Assembly: GCF_014651015.1 (NCBI RefSeq)
Contig: NZ_BMWB01000030.1
Coordinates: forward strand, 18,907-82,906
Direction: 5' to 3'
DNA from: Streptomyces xantholiticus
Lineage (GTDB): Bacteria; Actinomycetota; Actinomycetes; Streptomycetales; Streptomycetaceae
DNA: 64,000 nucleotides
Position numbers and translations under genes: made by a program. Positions 17,676 through 26,489 of the stretch are shown in pieces; the stretch's first letter is position 1, and every line of letters begins with the position of its first letter. The notes beneath the pieces were generated by a model. The model saw nothing but the letters and a program-made list of their open reading frames with translations. It was not told where the DNA came from and ran no database searches.

Positions 17676-18866
17676 ATGAAGCACCGCATCGTCGTACTCG
17701 GCGCCGGATACGCCGGGGCCTTCGCCGCCGGAAACCTGGCCCGCCGCCTTTCCCCCGCCGACACCGAGATCACCGTCGTCAACGCCGAGCCCGACTTCGT
17801 CGAGCGGATGCGGCTCCACCAGCTGGCGATCGGCCAGGACGTCGCGTTCCGCAAGCTCGCCGACGTGTTCGCCGGTACGGGGGTGCGGCTGCGCCTGGCG
17901 CGCGTCACCGGCGTCGGCCCCGAGCGCAGGACCGTCGCCGTGACCGGCGAGGACGGCGACGGCGAGCTCGCGTACGACACGCTTCTCTATGCGCTCGGCA
18001 GCTCTGTCGCCCACCATGGCGTCCCCGGCGTGGCCGAGTACGCCTTCGATGTGGCCGGCCGGTCCTCGGCGCTGCGGCTGCGCGAGCGCCTGGCCGGCCT
18101 GGACGGGGGCGGCACCGTGCTGGTCGTCGGTGAGGGGCTGACCGGCATCGAGACCGCCACCGAGTTCGCCGAGGCCCGGCCCGACCTGTCGGTCGCGCTC
18201 GCCGCCCGCGGCGAGCTGGGCGCCTGGCTCTCCCCGAAGGCCCGCCGCCACCTGCGCCAGGCCTTCGACCGGCTCGGCATCACCGTCCACGAGCACACCG
18301 GCATCGAAGCCGTCGAGCCGACACGTGCGATCGCCGCCGACGGTACGTCCATCCCGTCCGACGTGACCGTGTGGTCGGCCGGGTTCGCCGTGCACCCCAT
18401 CGCTGCCGCCGGCGGCCTGGAGGTCGCCGAGACCGGCCAGATCGTCGTCGACCGCACCATGCGCTCGGTCTCGCACCCGGACGTCTACGCCGCCGGTGAC
18501 TGCGCCTACGCGATCGGCGAGAACGGCCGGCCGCTGCCGATGTCCTGCGCCTCGGCCGGCTTCACCAACATGCAGGCGACCGCCGCGATCATCGCCCGCC
18601 TGACGGGCCGCGAGGTCCCGACCACCGGGCTGAAGTACCACGGCAACCACATCAGCCTCGGGCGGCGGGACGCGATCTTCCAGATGGTGGACGGGGACGT
18701 CCGGTCGAAGTCCTGGTACCTGGGCGGCCGGACCGCCGCGCGGCTCAAGTCGGGCGTGCTCAAGGGGGCCGGGTGGGGCATCGCCCACCCGACCTTCGGC
18801 ATGCCGAAACGCAAGCGCCGGCTGGCCACCGCACCGGACCGGTCCGGTGTACGGGTCGCCGCATAG
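17676..18866 (+). CDS. FAD-dependent pyridine nucleotide-disulfide-type oxidoreductase
   Basis: 396 residues. The N-terminal dinucleotide fold is RIVVLGAGYAGAFAAGNLAR (FAD). A second Rossmann motif, VLVVGEGLTGIETATEFAE, binds NAD(P)H near residue 150. The FAD-closing motif VYAAGDCAYAIG lies near residue 272. The order matches type II NADH dehydrogenase-like proteins, but the membrane-anchoring C-terminus is short and basic. The start follows GACAGGAGCAACGCA. It ends 10 bases before an ECF41-type sigma gene. ECF41 sigma factors typically neighbour a small set of oxidoreductases, so this is a natural partner or target. Confidence 0.9.
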   Translation: MKHRIVVLGAGYAGAFAAGNLARRLSPADTEITVVNAEPDFVERMRLHQLAIGQDVAFRKLADVFAGTGVRLRLARVTGVGPERRTVAVTGEDGDGELAYDTLLYALGSSVAHHGVPGVAEYAFDVAGRSSALRLRERLAGLDGGGTVLVVGEGLTGIETATEFAEARPDLSVALAARGELGAWLSPKARRHLRQAFDRLGITVHEHTGIEAVEPTRAIAADGTSIPSDVTVWSAGFAVHPIAAAGGLEVAETGQIVVDRTMRSVSHPDVYAAGDCAYAIGENGRPLPMSCASAGFTNMQATAAIIARLTGREVPTTGLKYHGNHISLGRRDAIFQMVDGDVRSKSWYLGGRTAARLKSGVLKGAGWGIAHPTFGMPKRKRRLATAPDRSGVRVAA

Positions 18867-18876
18867 CCTGTTCCGC

Positions 18877-19815
18877 ATGGACAGCGTCGCCATCGATCGG
18901 TTCGAGGCCAGCCGGGGCCGGCTGGCCTCGCTCGCGTACCGTCTGCTCGGCTCGGCGGCCGACGCCGAGGACGCGGTGCAGGACGCGTTCCTGCGCTGGC
19001 AGGCCGCGGACCGGGAACGTATCGAGGTGCCGGAGGCGTGGCTGACCAAGGTCGTCACCAATCTCTGCCTCGACCGGCTCCGCTCCGCGCAGGCGCGCCA
19101 TGAGCGCGCCGTCGGGGACTGGCTGCCCGAGCCACTCCTCGAGGGCGACCCGATGCTCGGCCCTGCCGATACCTTCGAGCAGCGCGAATCGGTGTCCTTG
19201 GCCGTACTGACCCTCATGGAGCGCCTCTCGCCGGTCGAGCGGGCCGCTTACGTCCTGCGCGAGGCCTTCTCGTACCCCCACGCCGAGATCGCCGGGATCC
19301 TCGACATCACCGAGTCCGCGAGCCAGCAGCATGTCCACCGGGCCCGACGCCGGGTCACCGCCGAGCGTCGCGGCGGCGACGAGGTGGACCCCGCGTCCGC
19401 GCGCCGCATCGTCGAGGAGTTCCTCGCCGCCGCCACGTCGGGGCGCACCGAACGGCTGGTGGCGATGCTCACCGCCGACGCGACCGCGGTCTCGGACGGC
19501 GCCGGACTGGCCAGGCGGCTGCTGCGGTACAAGACGCGCGAGCGCATCGCCTCCCACGTGCGGGCCGGCCTCAAGCCCACGCCGGCGAAGCGGCGGCTGG
19601 CCGGCGGCTCCCCCGCCTTCCACATCGCGCTGGTCAACGGCTCCCCGGCCGTCCTCGCCGTGATCGAGGACCGGGTCGTGGGCGCCGTGGCGTTCGAAGT
19701 CAGCGACGGCAAGGTGGCGTCCCTGCGCGGCATCGCCGCCGCGGACCGGCTCGCGCGCCTCAACGAGGCCTGGGGGCAGCACGAACCCGACGCGCCGGTC
19801 ATCCACGCATGGTGA
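18877..19815 (+). CDS. sigJ: RNA polymerase sigma factor, ECF41/SigJ type
   Basis: 312 residues from the ATG at 18877; an in-frame start at 18847 would overlap the previous gene. Region 2 reads LASLAYRLLGSAADAEDAVQDAFLRW and region 4 reads LSPVERAAYVLREAF, then ITESASQQHVHRARRRV. A C-terminal SnoaL-like domain (about 110 residues, EEFLAAATSGRTERLVAML onward) is the hallmark of the ECF41 group, where it controls sigma activity in place of a separate anti-sigma factor. TAGCCT lies 7 bases before the ATG, so a leaderless transcript is possible. It pairs with the adjacent oxidoreductase. Confidence 0.92.
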   Translation: MDSVAIDRFEASRGRLASLAYRLLGSAADAEDAVQDAFLRWQAADRERIEVPEAWLTKVVTNLCLDRLRSAQARHERAVGDWLPEPLLEGDPMLGPADTFEQRESVSLAVLTLMERLSPVERAAYVLREAFSYPHAEIAGILDITESASQQHVHRARRRVTAERRGGDEVDPASARRIVEEFLAAATSGRTERLVAMLTADATAVSDGAGLARRLLRYKTRERIASHVRAGLKPTPAKRRLAGGSPAFHIALVNGSPAVLAVIEDRVVGAVAFEVSDGKVASLRGIAAADRLARLNEAWGQHEPDAPVIHAW

Positions 19816-20379
19816 CCAGAGCCACCGGTATCCAGTGACCTGACTCGGAGCGAGGACGGCATCCCTTCGACCGCGCGCCGCACAGCAGCACGGTCTCCCG
19901 AATCGGTTGGTATCGGGAAGCACGGGCGGCTTTTGATCGCGCGGCTCGCTGCTGTGGCTACCCGGAGGGTTCGGCGCCGGCAACGGGCAGCACCGAAGTC
20001 GCCTTCGGCTGGGGGAGTTCGCGGGTTGGTCGTTGCATCCCAATGGGGGTACTTCCTCAAACTCTGAATTGTCAGCGCCTCCCGCCGCTGACGGGGCTCC
20101 AGCTGAAGCCGTGCGGGAAGTTCAACGAGAGCCTCGGAAGAAGCCGCCGCAGGGCTGTCGCGAGGCCATCAATGAGGTTCGCGCCCACCAGGCGGCGCAG
20201 CAGACAGCCTTGGAACTCGCAGCCATCACCCAGCGCCAGTCCCGTGGCTCGCGGGCTCGGGGCAGCAGGGGCACCACGGACAGGCAGACGAATCGTGCAG
20301 AAGTGCGGCGCTAGCGGAATGCGGTGGGAGTTGTCAACTCCCCTCCTTCTTGGTCGGAACAGCGCTCTACGCTGACCTC
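19816..20379. other. Intergenic gap of about 565 bases
   Basis: No gene is supported. Reading frames at 20033-20375 have no recognisable protein and no good ribosome site. No IS remnant was recognised. Confidence 0.45.
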
Positions 20380-20652
20380 GTGACGTACATGAGCTGGTCA
20401 GATGTGCTGGAGCGAGGAACTGCGGATTCGAGCTTGACCTTCGCCCGGGCCCGCTGGAGACAGGCAGGGAAGTTCGCGTGGGTGGCGCCGCGTCAAACGA
20501 TCACGGCTCCAACAGGTGAGCAGTATCCGCTGTGCGCCACGGTGTACTTCAAGGACTTTGACGACGTCGTCAAGCCGTACTTCCCGAGCATGGACGGGAT
20601 GACCGAGGCTGACGACTGGTACATAGGAATTTCCGGCCATCCACCGCAGTAG
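20380..20652 (+). CDS. Small protein resembling DUF2829 / Thoeris anti-defence Tad2
   Basis: A 90-residue protein (GTG at 20380 or ATG at 20389). Its pattern MSWSDVLERG, then ARARWRQAGKFAWVAP, a hydrophobic YPLCATVYF strand, and VKPYFPSMDGMTEADDWYIG follows the DUF2829 layout: N-terminal 'F.EAL..GK...R..W', a strand with 'F.V.', and the closing 'P..P...D...DDW.I'. Phage Tad2 proteins of this family bind and sequester Thoeris cyclic ADP-ribose signals; bacterial members have no assigned role. TACGCT lies six bases before the GTG and no ribosome site is visible, consistent with a leaderless message. Similarity is judged by eye only. Confidence 0.5.
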   Translation: MTYMSWSDVLERGTADSSLTFARARWRQAGKFAWVAPRQTITAPTGEQYPLCATVYFKDFDDVVKPYFPSMDGMTEADDWYIGISGHPPQ

Positions 20653-20816
20653 CCGTGCTCGGTACGCACGCACCCTCGTCTGCCTGGTGCCCGTGAGGGG
20701 GGAGTAGGCCACGCTGCCGGTCGCCCAACCGGTTGTCGGTACCGCCAGGCACCGACAGGGCCTGCGCAGTCTGCGACAGGGACGCTGCCTCCGGCCGGTC
20801 CAATGAGGCTGCGTGG

Positions 20817-21164
20817 TCAGGCCGCCCTCTGGGTGGACGGCACCGTGCTCCCTTGGCTTCCCATCCACATTCGGGCTCCGTCACCGTGGGGCTGCCGGGC
20901 CTTCCCTACAGCCGCAGTCGTCAACCGGACGATGTCCCAGCCGACACAGTCCAGGTCCTCGGCTGTGGTGGCGTCGACCCGGACGTGCACGGTGAGTTCG
21001 ACACCTGGCCAGTCGGCGCGGGGCAGGTCGCCGAGCACGTCGTGAATGGTGCGGGTGGCAACGGGGCACAGCACCACCCCGCCACACCAGCCGCTGAGAG
21101 AGACGAGGGTCGTGTACCGCCCAGCCTTGTGGATGACGGCGCAGGTGCGGATGTGCGGGCCCAT
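20817..21164 (-). CDS. Hypothetical protein (115 aa)
   Basis: A 115-residue reading frame with plausible codon use: MGPHIRTCAVIHKAGRYTTL, then WCGGVVLCPVATRTIHDVLGDLP and VELTVHVRVDATTAEDLDCVGWDIV. It looks like a small alpha-beta domain, but I recognise no family and the last 25 residues look unstructured. A ribosome site is not obvious. It could be a real small gene or a chance frame in an otherwise empty 700-base interval. Confidence 0.4.
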   Translation of the reverse strand: MGPHIRTCAVIHKAGRYTTLVSLSGWCGGVVLCPVATRTIHDVLGDLPRADWPGVELTVHVRVDATTAEDLDCVGWDIVRLTTAAVGKARQPHGDGARMWMGSQGSTVPSTQRAA

Positions 21165-21354
21165 GGCGGGCGCCCCCTCATGCAGTGCGTGCGGTGGGGG
21201 ATTCCGGGATCGTCACCGGATGCGTGGAAGATGTCAAGGCAATGTACAGAAAAGGTGCGCCTCGTCCGTCCGGCAGGCTCGAGAGCCCGGAATGGATGGA
21301 TGGCGCGCCCATCGGCGAAGTTCAAAGCAGCCCCGGGCCGCCGGCCTGGGGCCC

Positions 21355-22047
21355 TTAGCCCCACCAGCGACTCGCCGCCCAGGCGAGTGCGTAACCCGCA
21401 CTGTTGAGGGCGCAGTGCAGCGCCACGGGTGGGATGAGGCTGCCGGAGCGGCGGCGGAGTTCGCAGAGAAGCACACCGGCGAGGGCGGTGCCGACGACCG
21501 CCGCTGTCACGGACAGGGCGACGCCGACCTGGCCGGCTCCGAAGACCGCTTGGGCCGCCGCGTTCGCGCGCGTGAGCCCGAGTGACGGCTGTACATGCCA
21601 GAGCCCGAAGAGCACCGAGGAAACGACGGTGGCCCACAGAGGCCCCCACCGTCGCCGAACCATGGCCCACAGCACGCCGCGGAATGCGATCTCCTCAAGC
21701 AGCACCGTGCCGAGCGGTACCCGGACCAGTACGCGGTACACCAGTTCCTCGGGAGACAGGCCCGCGGCCCGCTCGTCCTGGAATGCCTCCCGGCTGAACG
21801 GCAGTGCCAGGCCCACCAGACAGACCAAGAGAACGGCTCCGACGAGGACCAGGCCCCAGCGCAGACCGCGGCGGGCAGCGGCCCTGCCGAACCCCAGGTC
21901 GTCCCAAGCGAGACCGGACCGGCGGGCGATCAACACAAGCAGCGCGGCCGCAACTGCACAGACCGGCACGTACCAAGCGGGCGCGAGCAGCCCGTTGAGG
22001 GTGTTCGCGGCCGGGAGCACCACGACGGCCAAGAGCAGCATCCACAT
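21355..22047 (-). CDS. CPBP-family intramembrane glutamic endopeptidase
   Basis: 230 residues from the ATG at 22047, with seven to eight hydrophobic helices. The CPBP (CAAX protease and bacteriocin-processing) motifs are all present: LLEEIAFRGVL (Glu-Glu and Arg), VLFGLWH (Phe and His) and VALHCALNSAGY (His and Asn). These form the active site of the Rce1-like intramembrane proteases. In bacteria such proteins mature peptides, confer bacteriocin self-immunity or act as regulators; the substrate is unknown here. The stop codon lies in the loop of a 6-bp hairpin (21347-21363). It is downstream of the terpene synthase on the same strand but about 490 bases away. Confidence 0.88.
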   Translation of the reverse strand: MWMLLLAVVVLPAANTLNGLLAPAWYVPVCAVAAALLVLIARRSGLAWDDLGFGRAAARRGLRWGLVLVGAVLLVCLVGLALPFSREAFQDERAAGLSPEELVYRVLVRVPLGTVLLEEIAFRGVLWAMVRRRWGPLWATVVSSVLFGLWHVQPSLGLTRANAAAQAVFGAGQVGVALSVTAAVVGTALAGVLLCELRRRSGSLIPPVALHCALNSAGYALAWAASRWWG

Positions 22048-22533
22048 GGCCGCACAAGGATTGCCGACGTTCGCGAGAGCGGCCCGCAATGCGCTGTTCC
22101 ACGGCGCGCCGCCTATCGGTCGCGGACGGTGAGGAATTCGAGTGACTGCCAGGCACGCAACGCGACCACCGCTGCTGTGCAACAGCTGCTGGAGGCTGTC
22201 AGGAGTGCGGTGGCCTGCCCCTTCGGCGAGCTGCCAGCCGTTCTTGCGTGTTGCCCGCCTGGTGGCCGCGGCCGCGGTCGCGGGGCAGCTCCCATTCGAC
22301 TCCGACCGCGAGCACCGGCTGTGCCCCGAGCGGGCCATCGGCGCGCTCAATGCCGGCTTCGGCCTCCGGCACCGTGGGCCCCGCAGCGACTCATCCGAAG
22401 GCCGTTTGAACGCCTGCACTTCTTCATGACCCGCAATGGGGCTCCCGGCCAGATGCTCGCGCAGGGGCGAGAGGACGCGGGGTCCTGGATGGCTGCGATC
22501 ACCACGCAGGGGACGGTAGCGTCACGGTGCCTG
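22048..22533. other. Intergenic gap between the protease and terpene synthase genes
   Basis: About 485 bases. Open frames extend the protease frame upstream but no start with a ribosome site or recognisable protein is seen. Confidence 0.45.
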
Positions 22534-23550
22534 TCATCCGAGTCCTTCCATGTGCATTTCCTCGAGGTAGGTGGGCTGGTCAGGCCGCGCGCGGATCACT
22601 CGGGAGTAGCGGTGGGAGGTGCGGCACCAGTCGTGACAGGCTCTCATCTGCGCCTGGAGGTCATCGATGAATACATAGGCGCTTTCCCGGTCGGGCACGG
22701 GAAGGGCGGCGGCATCGAAAAGTGCGGGGAGCTGCGATTTGAGGTGCAGAAATTCGTCGGTGTAGCGGCGTACTGTCGATCGGGTCTCCGCCAGGGCTTC
22801 CTGGCGCGAGTAGTGCCGGTGATGTTGGAGCACGAGCACCAGGTTGTGGAAGTCGCCCCTGGCTTCCTCCTTGGACACGGAGAACGCGTCCTGAATGATG
22901 TTGACGACCTGGACCGTCGCATTATGCATCTTCTGGATTTCCGGCATGGAAAAGACGGCTTCAGGCAATTCGTAATGACCGATGCGTTCGGCGCAGTCGA
23001 TCAACACATTTTCCAGCCCTGTCTTGTGGCGCAGTCTGAGGTACGTGTCGACGTCGGGCACGATACCGCTGTGGCGGTTGATGGTCTCGCTGGTGTAGGC
23101 GTTGAGGAAGTCTTTCCAGTTCCGGGACGACCGCTGCTGCCACGAGGCGGACATGCCGCGGACCTGGCGAGACCATATCGAGGCCAGCCCGCTCGCCGCC
23201 GGAGTGGGGTTCCCCCTCGGCACCGCTCCGCGAGGTGAGTGCACGACATCGATGAGTTGTTGGATGATCTGTGCGACTCTGCCGGGCTGCATTCCCAGCG
23301 GTCCATCGAACTGGTCATCCACCAGGAGGAACCAACCTGCAACATCTGTCCCTAACGCCAGGTCTGCTCCACTCGCATGTGGCCAGAAGCGGGCAGCAAC
23401 GCCCGGTACATCCCATCGGCAGTACTCGCCCAGGGATCCCTGGCCCAGTAGTCCGTGCTTTTGAATCCAGGTGATATGGTGAGCCGCTGCCGATTTGACG
23501 TCCTGACTGATCCGCGAGGGGAAGGGAAGGTCGAAAGATAATTCTTGCAC
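22534..23550 (-). CDS. Class I terpene synthase (terpene cyclase)
   Basis: 338 residues from a GTG at 23550 after AAGGAGAGCGCT. The first metal motif is WFLLVDDQFDGP (Asp78, Asp79 and Asp82). The diphosphate-sensor Arg is Arg174 in YLRLRHKTGLE, exactly 46 residues before the NSE triad. The triad itself reads QDAFSVSKEEARGD, so Gln220 replaces the usual Asn, with Ser224 and Glu228 kept. The C-terminal RY pair is in CRTSHRYSRVI. Such enzymes ionise farnesyl or geranyl diphosphate with three Mg2+ ions and cyclise it. Codon 4 is TTA, the rare bldA-dependent leucine codon. No P450 or prenyl synthase is adjacent, so the product cannot be predicted. Confidence 0.93.
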   Translation of the reverse strand: MQELSFDLPFPSRISQDVKSAAAHHITWIQKHGLLGQGSLGEYCRWDVPGVAARFWPHASGADLALGTDVAGWFLLVDDQFDGPLGMQPGRVAQIIQQLIDVVHSPRGAVPRGNPTPAASGLASIWSRQVRGMSASWQQRSSRNWKDFLNAYTSETINRHSGIVPDVDTYLRLRHKTGLENVLIDCAERIGHYELPEAVFSMPEIQKMHNATVQVVNIIQDAFSVSKEEARGDFHNLVLVLQHHRHYSRQEALAETRSTVRRYTDEFLHLKSQLPALFDAAALPVPDRESAYVFIDDLQAQMRACHDWCRTSHRYSRVIRARPDQPTYLEEMHMEGLG

Positions 23551-23981
23551 AGCGCTCTCCTTGTTCAGATTTCTTTATGTGGGTTACGGTGGCAGTGGCT
23601 CGGGCGCATCATCACCCCAACCCGGCGCTCGGTGCGATTATCAGAGCGCGAACCGGTGATCGCGTCCAGAGTGGTAGCACAACCCCGGCGTAGGGAAGCA
23701 CCCACACGACCTGCCCCGCGCCCTTCACTCCCGGAGTCGTTCGTCACCGTGTCGACGCTCCTTACACCGGGTGATGCGCCGCCGGCGCGGCCCCGGCACC
23801 CCGGCGAACAGCATCCGCACTCGGGACACCTCTTGGCGAGCAGGTCCAGTTTCTGCGACAGGATCACCCTTTCAGGTGCCTGGCTGATCGGGTCTCCGCA
23901 TGGCGGGCATCGTGGTTCTACGCTGATATCTCGTCACATGACTCTCAGGGAGACGTCGTTGCCTACAGCGGGGAGTGATCG
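23551..23981. other. Divergent promoter region between terpene synthase and phosphatase genes
   Basis: About 430 bases between divergent genes. The part next to the terpene synthase is AT-richer than its surroundings (ACATAAAGAAATCTGAAC on the minus strand). No gene or strong repeat was recognised. Confidence 0.45.
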
Positions 23982-25802
23982 GTGACAGATGTCGGATTCC
24001 AGTCCTGGCCGAGCACCGACCAGAGCATCACAGGGCGCACCACTTCCGCGCTGCCCTCCCCCGCCCGGCGGACGGGTGAGCACGGTGCCAAGGACACCGG
24101 CATGGACCACAAGTCGTCGAACTCCCTGTTCCAGCCGAGCGCCGGCCCGGTCCAGGCTGGGTTCTTCTGCTGGGACGTCGCCACTGGGGAGATCGACTGC
24201 GATCCGCCCACCTACCACCTCCACGGCCTGCCCGAGGACAGCCCCGCTCAACTCGAGACCTTCCTGTCGAGGATCCCGGAATCCGATCTGCCCGAATTCA
24301 TAGGTGCACTGCAGTCGATGGCGGAGGCCGGGGGCAACTACCAGATCGCCTACCGCATCGCCTTGGGTGAGGGCGGCTGGCGCTCGCTGGAAGCTCGCGG
24401 GCGTGTACTCGCTGATGCGGCGGGAGTACCGACAAGGATGGTCGGGGTGGTGATGGACACCACGGCCGCTCATGAGCGTCAGGAAGCCGAGAAGCGACGG
24501 CTCTGCGAAAGGGCGACCCGCAATCTGCGGATGCAGCAGCTCACCGCCGCGCTCGCGGCCGCCGTGACGGTCAAGGACATCCTGGCCGCCACACAGGTGG
24601 GGCTGCAGGACTTCGGTGCGAGCGGGCTCGCCGTGGTGGCGTCGCAGCGCGATGGACTGTCCATCGTGGCCTCCTGCGGCTATGACGAGGAGGAGCTGGC
24701 CGCTGTCTGCGATGCGGACACCGGCACGGGCTCTCTGTTGCAGGACGCCCTTGTGCGCCATGCTCCGGTGTTCGTCGCCTCCGTCACGGACCTGGCCGCC
24801 GCGTACCCGCAGTCGGCGGCGCAGCAGACCGCGGAATGGTCTTGCCGGGCGTGGGCGGCGATTCCTATGGCGGATTCCCGGGGGCCGATCGGGGTCTGCC
24901 TGATGGGGTTTCCTTCGCCCCGGGAGTTCGGTCCCGAAGAGCGGGCGCTGCTGGTTGCCCTTGCCGGACTGCTCGCCCAGTCCCTGGAGCGGGCGGGAAT
25001 GTACGAGTCGCAGCACGCTCTGGCCACGGAACTGCAGCGCGGAATCCTGCCCCCCGGCCCTCTGTCGGCGCCCGGTTTGACGATCGCCGCGCGCTACCAG
25101 GCAGCCACGTCGGACATGCGGATCGGCGGTGACTGGTACGACGCCATCTGCCTTCCCGACGGCGCGGTGGCACTGGTGATCGGAGACGTCCAAGGCCACA
25201 GCGTGCATGCTGCCTCCCTGATGGGCAAGCTCCGCACGGCCATTCACGCCTATGCAAGCGAGGGTCACGGTCCGGCGGCCGTTCTGGCACGGACGAATCG
25301 CCTGCTGGTCGAGTTCAACCCGGATCCGGACCGGGCGATGCTCGCCACCTGCTGCTATCTGTTGATCCGCCCTGCCGAGGGGATGCTCGAGGCCTGCACA
25401 GCGGGCCATCTGGCACCTGTCCTGATCGCTCCAGGTGAGCCACCGCGCCTCCTCGACATCGCCGGTGGCCTCCCGCTCGGTGTCGACCCGCAGGCCCAGT
25501 ACCCGACCGAGCGGATCCCGATCCGCCCCGGCAGCGTGTTGGCAGTCACCACCGACGGGCTCCTGGAAACCGCGGGCGGAGACATCGGCGTGGCCATCGA
25601 AGCATTTCTGACAGGGCTGGCAGGAGCCGCGACGGCCGACCTCGAGGTCCTGGCCGACGAACTCCTTGCCGGGGCCCACCGGGCACCGCGCCGCAGCGAC
25701 GACATCGCTCTTCTGCTGGCCCGCCTCATCGGCCCCCAGCGCGCTGACGAGCCATCTGCCACAGGGAGGGCCACGCAGACAGAGGCGCCCGCCGAGCGCT
25801 GA
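23982..25802 (+). CDS. PAS-GAF-PP2C (SpoIIE-type) serine phosphatase
   Basis: 606 residues from a GTG after GGGGAGTGATCG. Domain order: an N-terminal PAS fold (residues about 45-150, AGFFCWDVATGEIDCDPPTYH), a GAF domain (about 185-340), and a C-terminal PP2C/SpoIIE domain (about 365-590). The metal-binding Asp motifs are intact: MRIGGDWYDA, VIGDVQGHSVHA, TTDGLLE and RRSDDIALLLA. These proteins dephosphorylate anti-anti-sigma factors, or act on other partners, in response to ligands or light sensed by PAS/GAF. No anti-sigma or STAS gene is adjacent. It is 690 bases upstream of a second, related phosphatase. Confidence 0.92.
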   Translation: MTDVGFQSWPSTDQSITGRTTSALPSPARRTGEHGAKDTGMDHKSSNSLFQPSAGPVQAGFFCWDVATGEIDCDPPTYHLHGLPEDSPAQLETFLSRIPESDLPEFIGALQSMAEAGGNYQIAYRIALGEGGWRSLEARGRVLADAAGVPTRMVGVVMDTTAAHERQEAEKRRLCERATRNLRMQQLTAALAAAVTVKDILAATQVGLQDFGASGLAVVASQRDGLSIVASCGYDEEELAAVCDADTGTGSLLQDALVRHAPVFVASVTDLAAAYPQSAAQQTAEWSCRAWAAIPMADSRGPIGVCLMGFPSPREFGPEERALLVALAGLLAQSLERAGMYESQHALATELQRGILPPGPLSAPGLTIAARYQAATSDMRIGGDWYDAICLPDGAVALVIGDVQGHSVHAASLMGKLRTAIHAYASEGHGPAAVLARTNRLLVEFNPDPDRAMLATCCYLLIRPAEGMLEACTAGHLAPVLIAPGEPPRLLDIAGGLPLGVDPQAQYPTERIPIRPGSVLAVTTDGLLETAGGDIGVAIEAFLTGLAGAATADLEVLADELLAGAHRAPRRSDDIALLLARLIGPQRADEPSATGRATQTEAPAER

Positions 25803-25949
25803 AGCTGGAAAATTGCGCCGAGCCCGACGGTCGGACCGCTTCTACGGCGCCCCCGACACGGTGCCGACGACGGCCTCGTACGACGATGCCGCCCCTTGGG
25901 TTTCAGACGGACATCACCCGCTCATCCGGCGCCGCCCTCGGCGTGCGGC

Positions 25950-26240
25950 AGGCGGCTGTCCCGTACGGCGGACCCCGCTGCCGGTGTGGTTCTTACGGGC
26001 GGACGAGTCGAAGACCCGGCGCCCCACCGTGATCCTCATGAATAGCAGTGACGGGCAGAATGTCGATATGTAGACCTGCAGCGTTCCGGTCGCGCTGGAC
26101 CTCGGCTGGAACGCCCTCGGCTACGAGGGGCCCGGCCAGGGCAGCTGCTCTTCGTGGACCAGGTGATCTTCCCGCTGGCCTGGGAGAAGGTCAAAAGTCC
26201 CCTCATCGACTGGGACTGCCGGGTCCTCCTGATGACAGGG
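25950..26240 (+). pseudogene. Alpha/beta hydrolase remnant
   Basis: The frame ending at 26073 reads LPVWFLRADESKTRRPTVILMN and SDGQNVDM and then hits TAG. The sequence continues after the stop as VALDLGWNALGYEGPGQG, and after another frame change as QLLFVDQVIFPLAWEKV. This order is typical of the 2,6-dihydropseudooxynicotine hydrolase-like family ('PTVIL.NGSDGQN.DM', 'EGPGQG', 'DWEKV'). The upstream piece AVPYGGP is in yet another frame. One stop and at least two indels make it a clear relic; the catalytic nucleophile and His regions are missing. Confidence 0.6.
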
Positions 26241-26489
26241 AGCAGAAAGTGGGCGGATACGGTCGCGGTGGGGAGCGATTGGTCGGCCCGTTGCCGCGAA
26301 GCGCGGGCCGCCGCTGCGTTTGTCCACGTCAGCGCCTCGGATAGCCTGGTTGTTAGCAGTTTGTGTTCGGGGATCCTGTGCCTGAGGACCTTGCGTCTGA
26401 GGGGCTGAACCGATGGTCGTGGGCGGCGGCCTGGCGCCGGACGAGCGGTCGGCGAGCGGAGCGCCCCTCACGGGCAGGGATGGGTCACT

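Noticed and set aside
17301..19217. 638-residue minus-strand open frame over the oxidoreductase and sigma genes
   Set aside because: Antisense shadow; no ribosome site and no motif, while both plus-strand genes are certain.
22890..22910. Asn217 of the terpene synthase as the true NSE Asn
   Set aside because: It would put the Ser and Glu positions at Asp221 and Val225 and break the 46-residue spacing to Arg174; Gln220 fits both.
23934..25679. 581-residue minus-strand open frame over the first PP2C phosphatase
   Set aside because: Antisense shadow of a gene with intact PAS, GAF and PP2C motifs.
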